DNA of 64,000 nucleotides from Mugil cephalus. Its lineage: Eukaryota > Chordata > Actinopteri > Mugiliformes > Mugilidae. The notes beneath the pieces were generated by a model. The model did no database searches, was not told where the DNA came from, and saw nothing but the letters and a program-made list of their open reading frames with translations. The first letter of the stretch is position 1. Each line of letters begins with the position of its first letter. Where the stretch lies: positions 25,812,319 through 25,876,318 of the forward strand of contig NC_061775.1 of assembly GCF_022458985.1 (NCBI RefSeq), given 5' to 3'. This document shows, in pieces, positions 1 through 12,146 of the stretch. The translations under genes and the position numbers were made by a program.

Positions 1-2
1 AG

Positions 3-407
3 GAGAGCAAAGCTGATCCAGAAACAAATCGAAGCAACAGCAAGGTGGAAAGAGGAGCAGAGGAGGAGGAGGCGGTGGGAGACGGGGGCAGCGAAGGAGG
101 CGTGGAGGAGCGCCAGCACCAGCTGCAGCTCTCCGTCCCAGACCTCATCAACAAAGATCTCCCCCTGGAGTCCAGGGCCAAACCCTGCGACGTTTGGCAG
201 AAGGCTCCGGGGCCCGACTCCCGGCTCGCCTCCACTCCCCTCCGCTCCTCGGGCAAAACTCAGTGTCGCATCAGCCTGGGCGAGGAGGAGGAGGAGGAGG
301 AGGAGGAGGAGGAGGTCCTGCTGGGGAACGGCGCCCCCTGCAGTAAAGGCTCGGTGGTGAGCGCCGACGACGCAGAGCCTCATCCAGACCTGCTCTCGTT
401 TGAGTAG
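3..407 (+). CDS. C-terminal exon of an unidentified gene (partial, 5' end outside the window)
   Basis: An open frame runs from the left edge (frame of position 3) to a TAG at 405-407, about 134 residues. It is acidic and low in hydrophobic residues, with an uninterrupted run of about eleven Glu at 283-315 coded by GAG/GAA repeats, and it ends PDLLSFE. A second open frame (frame 1) starts with a basic, coiled-coil-like stretch before turning into Arg-rich repeat. I prefer the acidic frame for its more natural composition and because AT-rich UTR-like sequence follows its stop at once. There is no membrane segment or recognisable domain, so it reads as a disordered cytoplasmic or nuclear tail. 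I do not recognise the family. Gene identity and upstream exons need the preceding sequence. Confidence 0.55.
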   Translation, partial: ESKADPETNRSNSKVERGAEEEEAVGDGGSEGGVEERQHQLQLSVPDLINKDLPLESRAKPCDVWQKAPGPDSRLASTPLRSSGKTQCRISLGEEEEEEEEEEEVLLGNGAPCSKGSVVSADDAEPHPDLLSFE

Positions 408-1783
408 AAACTTTTTTCTTTTTTTTTTTACCCTAGAAACGTCTGTGGAAGTAATTCAAACAGACTGCAATAATTACCACGGATCCAATATTCACTGCCA
501 CTTTTTAAATATATAACACACTCCACTGCTGCTCCAGCCTTTAGGGAAAGGGAACGAGAGCTTCCAGGAACGGGAGGGGGGTTTGGATGTGTGGATGAGT
601 TCAAAGGTCAACGTAAAAAACGACCGAATCTGAGGATGAAACCATGAACAGACGATGGTTGAGGAACATTTTTTGGTTCATTTTTGTAAAAATCTGACTC
701 CAAACTGTAAGAGATTTTGACCTGTTCACGTTGTGTTTCTTTGTTGTTGGCTCTTACAGCGCATCACGTCTGCTTTAGTGACGCAACGGCAATAACGTTA
801 TGTAATAATGAATGTAATGAGCGTGATGAAATATCCTTTAAATGGGCTAAAAATGTCAAATCATGTTAGAGATGTTTTTTATTGCTGAAAAAAAATCTAC
901 GTTAGGTTAGTGAAACAGCAACCCTGTCTTTTTTAAAACGTTTTTTTTTATCAGTATTAAGTTATTATATAATAGGTTTTGTTGCATTAATGACATTTTT
1001 CATCTATTTACGGAGACATTTCATTACACGTTACTCATCAGTCACACAATAGCTGCTGTAGTGAAGCTGATTAGCGACTAATAAGGAGTTTTACGGCAAT
1101 ATAAATCACGTTAAGTGTGTAAATGATGGATCCTGTGAGGCAGAATCAGGGGACGACAGCAGAGAAGAGGAAGAAGAAGAAGAAGAAGGAAAGTGAATGG
1201 AGAAGGATGAAAGAACGTGAAAGTGTTTTAGAGATGGGAAAGTTTAGGGGAAGTTTCACTTTCAGTTGAGTTCGAACGGGACTTTGAGCCTTTTTCCCTT
1301 TTAGATTCATTCATGGGAAATCATTTCTGGACTTGACTTGTTCCCTCATACGCGAAGATTAGCGGCTTTTTTAACATCTCTAATCTTTTTTAATCAGTTT
1401 TTATTTTCGTGCATGTCAGATAAAGATGAGATCACATTTTTTTATACATTTATTAGATTGTACCAGTGATGAGGAACCTACAACACCATCAGCTTGGCGC
1501 ATCCATAACAATACTTTTAGTTTATTCCTGGAAACATATTATGAAAAAGAAGAAGACTGTGTTTTCCAAACGTGAGGACTCGTTAAATGAACTAAATTCA
1601 CGCTTTAAATCCTGCAGTTTATCCAGTTAAAAGCGATGAGTTTCATTTCTTGCTCTTGGTCCAGACTTGTAATCTCGTAGTGGATGAGAAGGGCTTCAAG
1701 TCTTTTTGCTCTGGCTGAACTGAAAGTGAATTTTCGTTACAACCCTGAAACCTCGACAGAGAGTCCAGACAGACGGACGTATG

Positions 1784-1866
1784 GACAGGACAGGACAGGA
1801 CAGGACAGGACAGGGCAGGACAGGACAGGACAGGACAGGACAGGACAGGACAGGACAGGACAGGGC
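1784..1866 (+). repeat. Pentanucleotide microsatellite (CAGGA)n
   Basis: About 16 nearly perfect tandem units of CAGGA, interrupted by two CAGGG variants. Open frames on both strands through it (repeats of CPVLS or TGQDR) are artefacts of a period of five without stops. Confidence 0.97.
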
Positions 1867-4589
1867 AGCGTTTGGAGGGAGCGCTGCAAGTCACAAGTAG
1901 GTTTTGAGGTAAGAAAATGAGCTGTCACCCAGAGAGAGAGAGATAAAAGACGTGTGTTTGATTCGAAAGACCAAAGACAGAAATCAGCGTCTCCGTCGGA
2001 CGACTCGTCTTTGTCAAGAAACCAGGAGCAATAATTGAAGAGCTTTTCTCTTCTTTTATTTCATCTGCTCAAAAAAAAAAAAAAAAGAAAGTGGAAACCA
2101 AAGTCATTTATGAGACTATTTTTAATATTTTATAATCATTTGTGACGTCGTAGAGAAAGAGGGACTGACTCAGGTGAAAGGTTCAAGTTATTTTAACACC
2201 ATTTAAAGCTGAAAGATGTATTTTTATATCACTGTTGTTTTGTGCAGCTGCGTCCCAACACAGGTCACAGTCCCACAACCTGAAAATAACCCACTCCTCC
2301 ACTGTGTTCCTCTACGAATGACCCGCCGTCATCGGAGGGACTCGCCGACATTAGAAAAACAGCAGCGAGGACACAGGGGACGGACACAGGGGACGGACAC
2401 AGAGACGGCTTGTGGTCGAGGCCAGTTCATGCCCGGTAGAATGAGAGGAATGTGGAGCCGGACTTCGTGAGAGAAAGGGAAGCTTTGTCTCAGCCCCGTC
2501 TCCCCGGGACTTTAGCAACATGCAACCAAACTACAAAACAACTGAGGTCAAAAACCCAAATGAGTAGAAATCATTTTCCCCATTAGTCCCACGGGGCAAA
2601 TTCACAGAACTTATTTGAGAGAACGTGTGGTTTGAGGAGTGAAAACCTGCAAAATCCAAACATCAGCCTTCTTCTTTAACATAAATTTGATTAGATTTGC
2701 TTCTTAATCAACGTTCAGAGAACAGAACTTGTTTTAATCCTGAGGTAGTTCTGGTTCAGCTTGGACTAAAGTTTTGGGTCATTATGTTGCTGTAGGTTGA
2801 AGCTCTGACCAACTAAACCAGAGGAGACTGATGCTGGTGTAAAACTTTTGACCGATAGTGTATGAAAATAGCGATAAAGTCATTTTTTTTTGGTGCAGAT
2901 TGCACAACAATCAGAGTTGAACTCTCTTCGTCGAGGTCACGGCAAACCCACAAAACAAAGCTGAAACTATGGCAACTAGACTTGTTCCCGGAGACTTTTC
3001 CGAGTAGAGGAACCCGAAGAAGCGATTTTGGATAATCACGAGTCATGAGTTTTATTTATTAAGTCGAACACTTTGTCGTAAATTTGATTAGTTTAACGAG
3101 ACACAGAATCAAATGTCACATCATGAGTCAGTGGGAAAGACACCAGCAGAAATCCCTCGTGGAACAACCAAAATGAACTCCTCGCCTTCACGTAGGATTC
3201 GATGTGTCACAGGTGGGAGTGGGTCAGTCAGCGTAGAGATAAATGCAGGTATCAGAGGTTTTAACCTCCTTTAACGAAACCAAACTCAGACCGCTGCTTG
3301 TATTCAGAGAGTAAATCTGTATGAGGCTTAAATCGTTAGTGCAAAGAGATGCATAGAGAGTAGCTTTACTTTAATAAAACCACTGTAGTGTGTAGATTTC
3401 TCGTGTGTGTCTGCAGGTGAAGGAACAGCCGTGTACATTTTTCTGCTCTTTTCTGTGAATATGCAAAAGTGGCTCTAACAAATGAAGGAAAGTGATTTAT
3501 TTTGATATCCGCTTATAGAATCTAGTTACGTGTTATTTAGCTTCCTCGGAATTTGATTAAAGAAAAAGAATTATCCTGTGTTTTTTTTTGTTTTTGATGT
3601 TTGTTTGTTTGTTTGTTGTAAAGCTGGTTGACATAATTACAGAAAATTACGACGAATGAAGGAAGCTGAACGCTGCACATGAAGGTTTTTTGTTTGTTTT
3701 TTTTTTTAAACAAGGGACAAATGGAAAGCTGAAGCAAAACGGGGACATTTTATTGATTATTATTGATTATTCTTTAAGGTGTTGTTTTTTTTTCTTTTTA
3801 CATAATGAAAAATCAAAATGACTCAATGATTTTTTTTTTTTTGCATTTTATTTTCCTAATATACCTTTTTTTTTATATAATTCCTGCAATGACTGTAATC
3901 TTGTATGAAAACAAAAAAATCTGGAAATAGATCTAATTATGAACCTTCTTGTTTTGTCTTGTGGGATTTTTTTTTCTCCTCGTGTAGAACAATCATCTCT
4001 TCATTTGGGAATATTCTGGGGGGTTTTTATTCCTCCCACTTAGCGCCGCCAGCAAACTTCCTGTTTCTACGGCGCCAGTTTTAGCAGCTTTTAGCTCCTT
4101 AATCTCTCTGTTGAGTATAGATGTGCCCTTTTGAGTCTATTTCCAGACACAGTGGTGGCAGGGATTCAGGAGACTAAGCCGTTCATCTGTGTTTGCCCTA
4201 GTTGTTGGACGTCCAGCTCTTCGTCTTTTGGCCGAAAACTGAAAGTGAGCGCGAAGACGATGGAAGACTAATTTATTTACCCAACATCAGCGGCGTAAAC
4301 AACTAATCAGCTCAGACAGGTCACTGTTTAATTATTCAGAAGCGATGCATATATTCATTGAACGGGATCTAGGCCCGGATGCAAGTTTACACAAGTTTCT
4401 TTATTGTTTGTCTTGGTGCGAGTTTCTAATTTGCGTAAACAAGTGCTGGTGTTGTTCGCTGAGCATTTTAATTTTCACTGTGAAAACTTTTCAGAGCAAA
4501 TCTCAACCTGAGGCGTCAACAAGGGGGCGAGTTTTCCTGACTCTAAACTCTAGCACCGGATCCTACATCTCCCATAATGCAGTTTTTAT

Positions 4590-5461
4590 AGCATATTTCA
4601 GACAGAGAGTCTGGCCAACTAAGGAATAGACCGTCTATGCTGACTGGTTCTGAGCTGGTCACGTGTTTCATGGGCGCCATGTTGGATCCATATAACCAAT
4701 ATTCATCCATAGAGAAGTGGCAATAACAGAGAATAAAGTAGAAGGAAGAACTGGATGTCATCTGATTGTGTGTCTCTCTTTGTTAAGATTTTATAGGAAA
4801 ACTAAAGTCATACCATCATTAATGTGAACCTTGATCTCAAAAACATCCAACACCACTTTACAAATGAATGAAGTTAGCCTAGCCTTATGCTAGCTAGTTA
4901 TCTAGACTAAAGATGTAAAAAATTAGCAGCTAGCGTCATATATACTGTGTTCATGTAATTTATGTCCATGTAGATAGACACATTTAATTAACATGTAACT
5001 TTACCTCAGTTACTGCTAAGTTATCATGGCTAGCATGCTAATGCTATGATGATAATACTAATGCTAAAACTAAATAACAGTAAGACTACTCTAATTTTCA
5101 CTATTTCTGAGTATTTCTAATTTTTCTGAGTAATTTCAACCTTTTAACGGTGATGGATGAACATGGAGAATGAGGAGAAGGTAAACACAGCTCCATGACT
5201 GATGAGGTGATTGGGCTACAAAGCATTTTACAGCTCATTTAAGATATTTAAAGTAAGTAGATGCTGATATATTTAAGTGAGGACCTTTTACATACTGACA
5301 GACGATGGTAATAAAATTTATAGGCCCGTTAATGGTGAAAATAAGACATTTATTTCAACATAGCACATCCGCCCCATAGAGTTACACTATAGAATCTAAC
5401 CGATGATGTAGCAAACATGGCGCCCATGGTTTGAGTTGAGACTCTCTCTAATATACGGCTC
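4590..5461 (+). mobile_element. Non-autonomous DNA transposon (MITE-like), copy 1
   Basis: Closely matches 15256-16262 in the same orientation. Shared blocks include the segment around TTCATGGGCGCCATGTT near the start, the stretch ATAACCAATATTCATCC, and a right end reading ATATACGGCTC followed by TA. The right end is the inverted complement of the left end of copy 2, so these are terminal inverted repeats. The left terminus is eroded here, and about 140 bp present inside copy 2 is missing. No coding capacity is seen. Flanking TA suggests a Tc1/mariner-type target, but this is an inference. Confidence 0.8.
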
Positions 5462-7098
5462 TAGAATGTTTCATTAGACATTCCACAATAAAATTGGTCT
5501 AATCTTCAATCCAGAACAAATTTATTAGAATTTTTGATGAAAATCAACAGCGTCCAGGAAGTGAAGGCAAATGGGATTGGTGGATGGGAGAGGAGCCAAA
5601 CGAAATAATTGAACTTTTTACCACGTTGATATATATTTGTTTTTCAAGAGTAAGTTTCCTGTTTTCATGTCTGTTTTTTATTGGTTATTTCATCACAATG
5701 ATTGACTGGTGCTCTGAAATAAAATGGTTGCGAATGCACCTGCAGACTCCCGTTCAGTAAAGTGGAGAACACCGAGGGACATTTACTTTGAGATGTGATG
5801 CATCATCTGTTTTTAAACCAAATCTGTTGTTGCAATAGATCATGCAACGTGCAAGGTGGTCTCTCCAAGATGGTTTCTGCAACATGAAGTTCTGTCAACG
5901 CTCACATTTGAGCCAATATAGTCAATACCTGTCTCTACTTTTTAGCATTTGGCATCAATTTTAGTTTTTGTACAGTTACAGATGACCCTTTATCTATATT
6001 TATGTAGATGCTATGGCCCAACTAATGGTCCCACTAATCATAGCAATAAATTAATAGACATCATGGTCCCCAAAGGGATTTGTTTGGTTTCCTTTCTTGA
6101 AAGAATTGTTTCATATCATTCCCTTATCCCCCATTACATTTCTTCTTCTGTATCTCTTCTAGCCCTGACAAATACATGTTGGAATGCAAAAGATTAAAGT
6201 AATAAAAAAGGATCTCTTGCTGAGCAGAAAAATGGAAAAACAGTGTCAACTGTAGGAGTTCCAAGCAGAGAGAGATCTGAAAAGGAAATTAGGACAGCAA
6301 TCAGAGCTGCCACCGCAAACGAGCTCTCGAGTGGTACGAAAATTAATATTTACATGTTCTCGTCTCGATGATTGCAAGAAAACAACGAACAAGCAAACAA
6401 AAGTGAGACTCTGTAGTGATCATATAAAATGTACATTTAACATATTCCATTGGGAGACAGTGGTAAAGTTGTGCTCGCTGACATGCACTAAATCACATCA
6501 TGAGGAGGCGAATGTCAAACTAAGGAAAGGATGATGAGCAACGTTTTTTAAAAACAAGCTATCCAGTATGTGACATATAAGCTGCACAAAGAGGAGATGA
6601 AATAGGAGACATTTGCAAAGCAGAAGGAACTCGTAGATAAATCCTCCTACCTGAACACCGTGACCTTTCTCCGTTCAGATTTATGGTGTAGGCTCAAGGC
6701 TTACTTCTTCTTTTAGGCAGCATTATTAAAAAGCTGTCTACAAACTTTTTATTTAAGCTGCCGTTTGGTCTTTTGTTCACTCATGCATATGCACTCTGTC
6801 AGATTTTGTAGTTATTTCCTCTATAATATGAACACTTTCAACTGTTAAGCTAAGCTAACTAAGCTTAGCTAATGTTAATTTTGTTTTGTTTTTTCTTTTG
6901 TTTTCGTTTTATTGTGCTTTTATGATTGTAATATAATTTATTCTTTAATTGTTCATTATTTCAACGTGCACTTTGTGTGTTGCATCTTTGTTTTATGAGT
7001 AAACAATTTGAACATGGGAAAGTTTTGCGTAGCTAGTTAGCAAAAACCTAGCGAGAAGTGAAGAGTCCGTAAGAATAGTGCCCTCTGGTGGCAAGTCC

Positions 7099-7129
<31 letters not shown>

Positions 7130-8099
7130 AATGATGGACGTGGATGGTAAGTTAATATATTGTAATTTAATCATAAAGAGTTTGTATTTTTTTAATATTC
7201 TTGATATGAAATGTTAAAATATTCCTAACGGCCTCATGGTGACCAGATATATGAAATGAAACCTGGTTACATTTACTCGGAAAATAAATAATTAATAAAT
7301 AAAAATAATAGTATTAAATGTTATCAAGATAAAATGAAGAAACAGGGGCAGTTACGGTTTTATTTATTATTCATTTTTAAACATATTTAAACCACCGGCT
7401 ACCGTAATAACTGTTGTAGTCTGCGCGCAATATGCTGACCACTAACTTAGCGCTTCCTATCCGCTACCATAATAACCGTTGTTCTAGTCTACACGCAACG
7501 CATGTTTTTTCTCATTCACAAAACGCTAAAACCCAGGACATTTTCGGGGACAGTCACTCTAGCTTTTGCAAATTCCTACAGGTTGTTAGCTTGCTAAAAC
7601 TGTTAGCCTCAACGGTTCGTTTTACACCGTTGCTTGGCAACTGTTTTCAGACGTCGTCTCTTGTACGTAAGTGTGGTAACTGGACGAGGCTTAGCTGGAG
7701 GCAAAACAACGTCCGCTAACGCCTAGCGGAGTGTGTAGGCTTGTTTTAGATTTATTTATTTAATTTTTTTCCCATCTATAGTTACTCACTCTCCTGGACC
7801 GCGAGTGTTGGAAAAAGTCAACGTTAATCAACGGGACCTGATCGGTCGAAAACGGAAAACAAACCTGGTTTATTGCTGTTAACGGAACCAACGGCTACTA
7901 GCATGGCTACTAGCATGGCTAGGTAACTAACCTATATTTCGTACTTGTCGACTATAACTAAACTTACTAAAGTGTCGTTAGCTGTGTCATGTTTAGCAAA
8001 ATATAAAGTAAATTAAGTTTGCTATCGAAGTGTCAACATATTATGTAACTCATGTAACCACCTCAATCAGAATTGATTCAAATGACATTGAGAGGGCTG

Positions 8100-8590
8100 G
8101 TGTACACCTTTAATAATCTGTTCAATTTTAGAGTATTAGCTCCTAATAACCATGTAAATGCTGGTTCTGGTTGTTTCTCTCTAGTTGGAGTAAATACATA
8201 TGTAGTTAAGTAAATGTATTTTATTTTCTGCACGTTTTTCCCACATGAATTCAGGTCTCATCATTAAAAACATCTTCATGTAAACACATATATCTTAAAA
8301 GGAGTATTGTACTTAGACTCTATTTAATTTGGGATCTAATCAGAAGTATTTCAGTCTTTACCAGATTGAAATAACTCCATGTAAACATAGTCCGTGACAC
8401 ATTGCAGTTTATAGATGCCTTCAGAAACATCCAACCCCAGTTTACTGTTTTGGAAACCCCCAAATATGGCTCCTCTTATTATCCTGGTGCAACTTTCATG
8501 CTGCTGCTTAAACATCTCTGATCTCAGATTACAACTTTTATTTCTGCAAACACTCTTGACTCCTTTTACATTGTGAATAGGTTTCATGCA
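8100..8590. repeat. Dispersed repeat related to 14256-14660 and 26080-26360
   Basis: Contains a block reading TTAGCTCCTAATAACCATGTAAA that recurs with changes near 14310-14340 (ACCTCCTAATAATCATGTAAA) and, on the other strand, near 26170-26200. This suggests an old interspersed family. I could not define its ends or class. Confidence 0.4.
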
Positions 8591-10894
8591 AATAACTAAT
8601 TGTGTATTTTAATGACTGTTTTTTGCATCAAACAGTCATTGAGGAGTATATGCTGTTCATTATATATGATACTGCAGATTGGCAGAGGAGGTTAGACTCC
8701 ATCTCACCAGTGAACACATTTATCTTGAGTCCCATCACAGTAGAACACCACACCTATAAATGTTTTGTCATCCTCGCTGTGTCTGTAACGCGCCGGCAGC
8801 GCTCTGGACCTGCAGGGGAAACCGCATGTCTGCCGACGCATTAGTCAACGTCAAACTGGCAGAACGGAGTTTCTTATCGGGTTTATTGATCTGGCCTGGG
8901 GAAAGATTACAGCTCCATGTTTGTGTGTTTACGTGCATGTGAGAAGAAAGACAGCCAGAGAAGACTTTTTTGTTTGACCCAATGAGGCAGCGCAAAGCCT
9001 CAAAACTGCTTCAGCCACACATGAAAATCTCATCATGAAAGCTGCCGCTTAACAACAAAAAAACACCTGCACAAAACACAGCGATACAAAATGTTGGTGT
9101 CACGCCGCTAAAGTTTCAAATGGTGAGAGAGAAAGCGAAATAAATTATAGATTTAAAGGGAGAAAAGTTATCTCTTGGTGCTTTGCCTGCTCGTACTTTG
9201 TTCTGTTTCTTTATTTCCTCTTTGCAGGAGAACAGCAGGAATCCCGTGTGGTTTTCCTCCGTTTCCATTCAGTCTCTTGAGGCTGATGACGTCTTTCCCT
9301 GGTGTTTACTCCTGTTTCACTCTTGTTTTTTTTTTTTTGTTCACTCTTGACTGATCAAAAGACAGAATATTGGAAGTTATGTGGAGTACATCTACTTTAC
9401 AACCTCCTCTGTCTTTACTTCGCCTATTCATCCATCCATCCAGCTGTCATCGGGGGGGCCATTGCGGCCTTTCAAATCCCAGACGGGGCCTCCTTTATGG
9501 CAGGAGGCTGTCAAAGAGTGCCCTCTAAAACAGAGTGGGAGTGGCAGGATGCATAGGCAGAAAGATAATCAGACAGACGGGCTGTTAAATGAAGCAGTAT
9601 TTAGTCGGTGTGTGAAGTGAAACATGCCACCGGAGGCTCCTCCGCTGCAGAAGCTGTTATTCTAACAACCTATTAAACGCAGGGTTCGTTCTTCAAAGCG
9701 GATTTTTTATTTATTTATTTATTTTTTTTCTTGAGGGAACAGAAACAGAAACCTGTCAGACAGCTAGAATTGTTTCATTTGTTTCCAGCTCCAGTGAACA
9801 TCTTATTTAGAGTCAAGCTCCCTCTAGGGGGGAACGTGACAGATTTTTACGCATTTAAAAAAAAAAAAGACACGCAGCCAGAATTAGACTGGATGCATTA
9901 TTTTATTCTCCATTAAATGTAGTTCCCTTAGGGTTAGAGTCAAAATAATCTGGTGTCTTTACAAGAAACGAAATGAGAAGTATCACGATGGAACAGCGTT
10001 AGGGGATCAGGGGGCTCTGAAGGTTTTTCAAATTATGCAGAACAAAAGTGTTTTGTTCCTGTGCAGCTACACCAGCCTTTGTGTGGTGCATGGGCTTGAT
10101 TACCTTACATGTAACCTGCATTTGCATATTTATATTGAAATATACAATTTATTTCGCAATGCTGACATTTGAGGTCCCTTTTCTGCTAAGCAAAAGCTCA
10201 GTCTGTAGAACAATATTTATTTCAAATCTTAGACTGTTAGACTTGTTATAGAGGCTGACCCAAATATAACATCATCTTATTGTCTCTCTCTTTGCTACGT
10301 TATGTCTGTTTACTTGTCATTTATAAAGAAATTCAGTAAATAATAACTATAATTTTATGGATGCCCTCCGCAGAAATACCAAGAAAATACTGAATGTCAT
10401 TCTAGGCTAATTGGTTCCATCTAGTGGACGTTTAAATGTATTTCAACTTCAAATAACCTATACATATATATATATATATATAAATATATAATTTGAAAAC
10501 TCAATAAAATTTCAAATATAAAGTATTGTCATCAAAATGTGTCAAATTAACAACTAAACTAAAAGTACTTATTATTATGTTTGGTATCACTAAAATGTCT
10601 ACAAAGGTTTTTACCAGACTCTTAACAACTGGAGAGAAATAAACAGACGTATTATTCTATATTATTTTGTTTTAACTTAATTATTTTTTTGTGAAATAAT
10701 GAGTGATTTCACCTTTTCATAGGTTCAAATCTCTCTTTGAATGAGCTAACTTTTGTTAAATGTTTGGGAACCACAGATGAGCTTTTATCATATTATTAGA
10801 CATGTATTTAATGTAATAAAAGCAGAATCAATTATGTGTCCTTCAGTATTTCCAGTTTGAACAGTAGTAAATTTCGTATTTGTCTTTCAGTTCT

Positions 10895-11068
10895 TATAAA
10901 AGATCCTTTTACGGATTCATCTCACATCAGGCTGAAGCTGCAGTTTGCTGTAGTTCAGTCTTCCGCCTCCAGGGGGGGCGGTCGGACACAAACTCAGCTC
11001 TTTTCTCATCCTGCTTCTTCTTCTTCTTCTTCGATCCCAACTTCCTGATTTTCCAACGAAAACATCAA
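10895..11068 (+). promoter_or_regulatory. Probable core promoter and untranslated first exon of the RING-SPRY gene
   Basis: TTATAAAAGATCC at about 10894-10906 is a good TATA box. About 70 bases downstream is a GC-box-like GGGGGGGCGG (10974-10983), then a CTTCTT run. ACATCAA followed by GTGAGT gives a strong splice donor after 11068. The next acceptor in the right place is CCCTTCAG ending at 12141, six bases before the ATG of the ligase. An untranslated exon 1 here is therefore consistent, but the transcription start is inferred. Confidence 0.5.
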
Positions 11069-12146
11069 GTGAGTAAAATGCTAAAAACAACGGGTTGTTA
11101 TCGGAGTAAATGTGGATAAAAATGAACTTATTGTATTAAAAATTATATTTTTCTGACTAAGAAGCAATTACGAGTGTTTTAATGTGGAGAAAAAGAAGGA
11201 TTTCCATCGCACGAAAACCTGAAAATAACAATCGGTTGCTTTAAAAAGGGAAAGGGAAGGGGGACAAACAATTAATGCAATGTTTTGGTAGTTTATTGCC
11301 CTAAAAGTCTAAAGTCTTTGTCTTTTGAAATGCAAACCAGAGGGTGGAGTAGGTCTCTAAAAGCAGTGGAGGGTTTTTCCTTCTTGAACTCCATGTTCCA
11401 GCTCCATGTTTCACTCTCCTGTTGACCTTTAGTTTATCCGTCATCTCCATCATCTTCTGTGAAATGATGCCCAGTCTTAGTCCGGCCCAAGTGTTTGTTC
11501 TTATTTCCCTCCTGATAAGATGTTTAGTGATGTCTCCACTAGACGTCTCTCTGTTTAGTTTAGTGTAGCTGACTCTGGAGGATCTGAATGTGTTACTAGT
11601 CACTTTTAATTGATCTTATTCTGGGGTGAGTTTGATTCTATTAGCTGAGATGTTGTCCTATTATCATAGGATACGTCTGGGTCCAAGGACACCATCAGTG
11701 TTGAAATGGAAAAAACCCTTTCGGGACAGGAGGAGGACTGAGATATAATCTGCATTAAATCTACGAAATAGCATCTGTCTCCATAAAGTTTCACCACCAT
11801 TCACACCAGTCTCTGACCAGTTATAAGTCATTCATTGGAGAAGAAAACAGGAAGGGATTTTCATTTATTTTCCTTTATATTGCCACATTTATTTCCTTAT
11901 TCTTTTACACATCAGATAGAAAGAAACTTGGGAGGTTGATAATGAATAAAAAGGATGGATAGAGGTAGAGAAGTTAGTGGGTATAAAGTGTGCTTTTAAG
12001 GTTACTGTTATAAGAAGGAATAGGTTCATTTAATGTGTGTATAAAGCAAGAAGAATGAAGAATTATGTGTAACTGAATGATGGATAACTGGACACGCTGG
12101 CGACCATTTGAGAACAAACATCTCGTCTCTGCTCCCTTCAGCCACG

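Larger units (their letters stand above)
408..10890. other. Intergenic stretch without a recognisable gene
   Basis: About 10.5 kb of AT-rich DNA. The first few hundred bases after 407 are probably 3' UTR of the left-edge gene. It also holds a pentanucleotide satellite near 1.8 kb, poly-A/T tracts (for example 2070-2086 and 7104-7130), a transposon copy at 4.6-5.5 kb and a dispersed repeat near 8.1-8.6 kb. Short open frames here lack codon bias, splice context or domain similarity that I can see. Confidence 0.7.

Noticed and set aside
1784-1866. CRISPR-like regular repeats
   Set aside because: No spacers; it is a simple tandem microsatellite in a vertebrate genome.
1643-1928. Open frames made of CPVLS or TGQDR repeats
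   Set aside because: Translations of the CAGGA pentanucleotide satellite; period five keeps them open in every frame.
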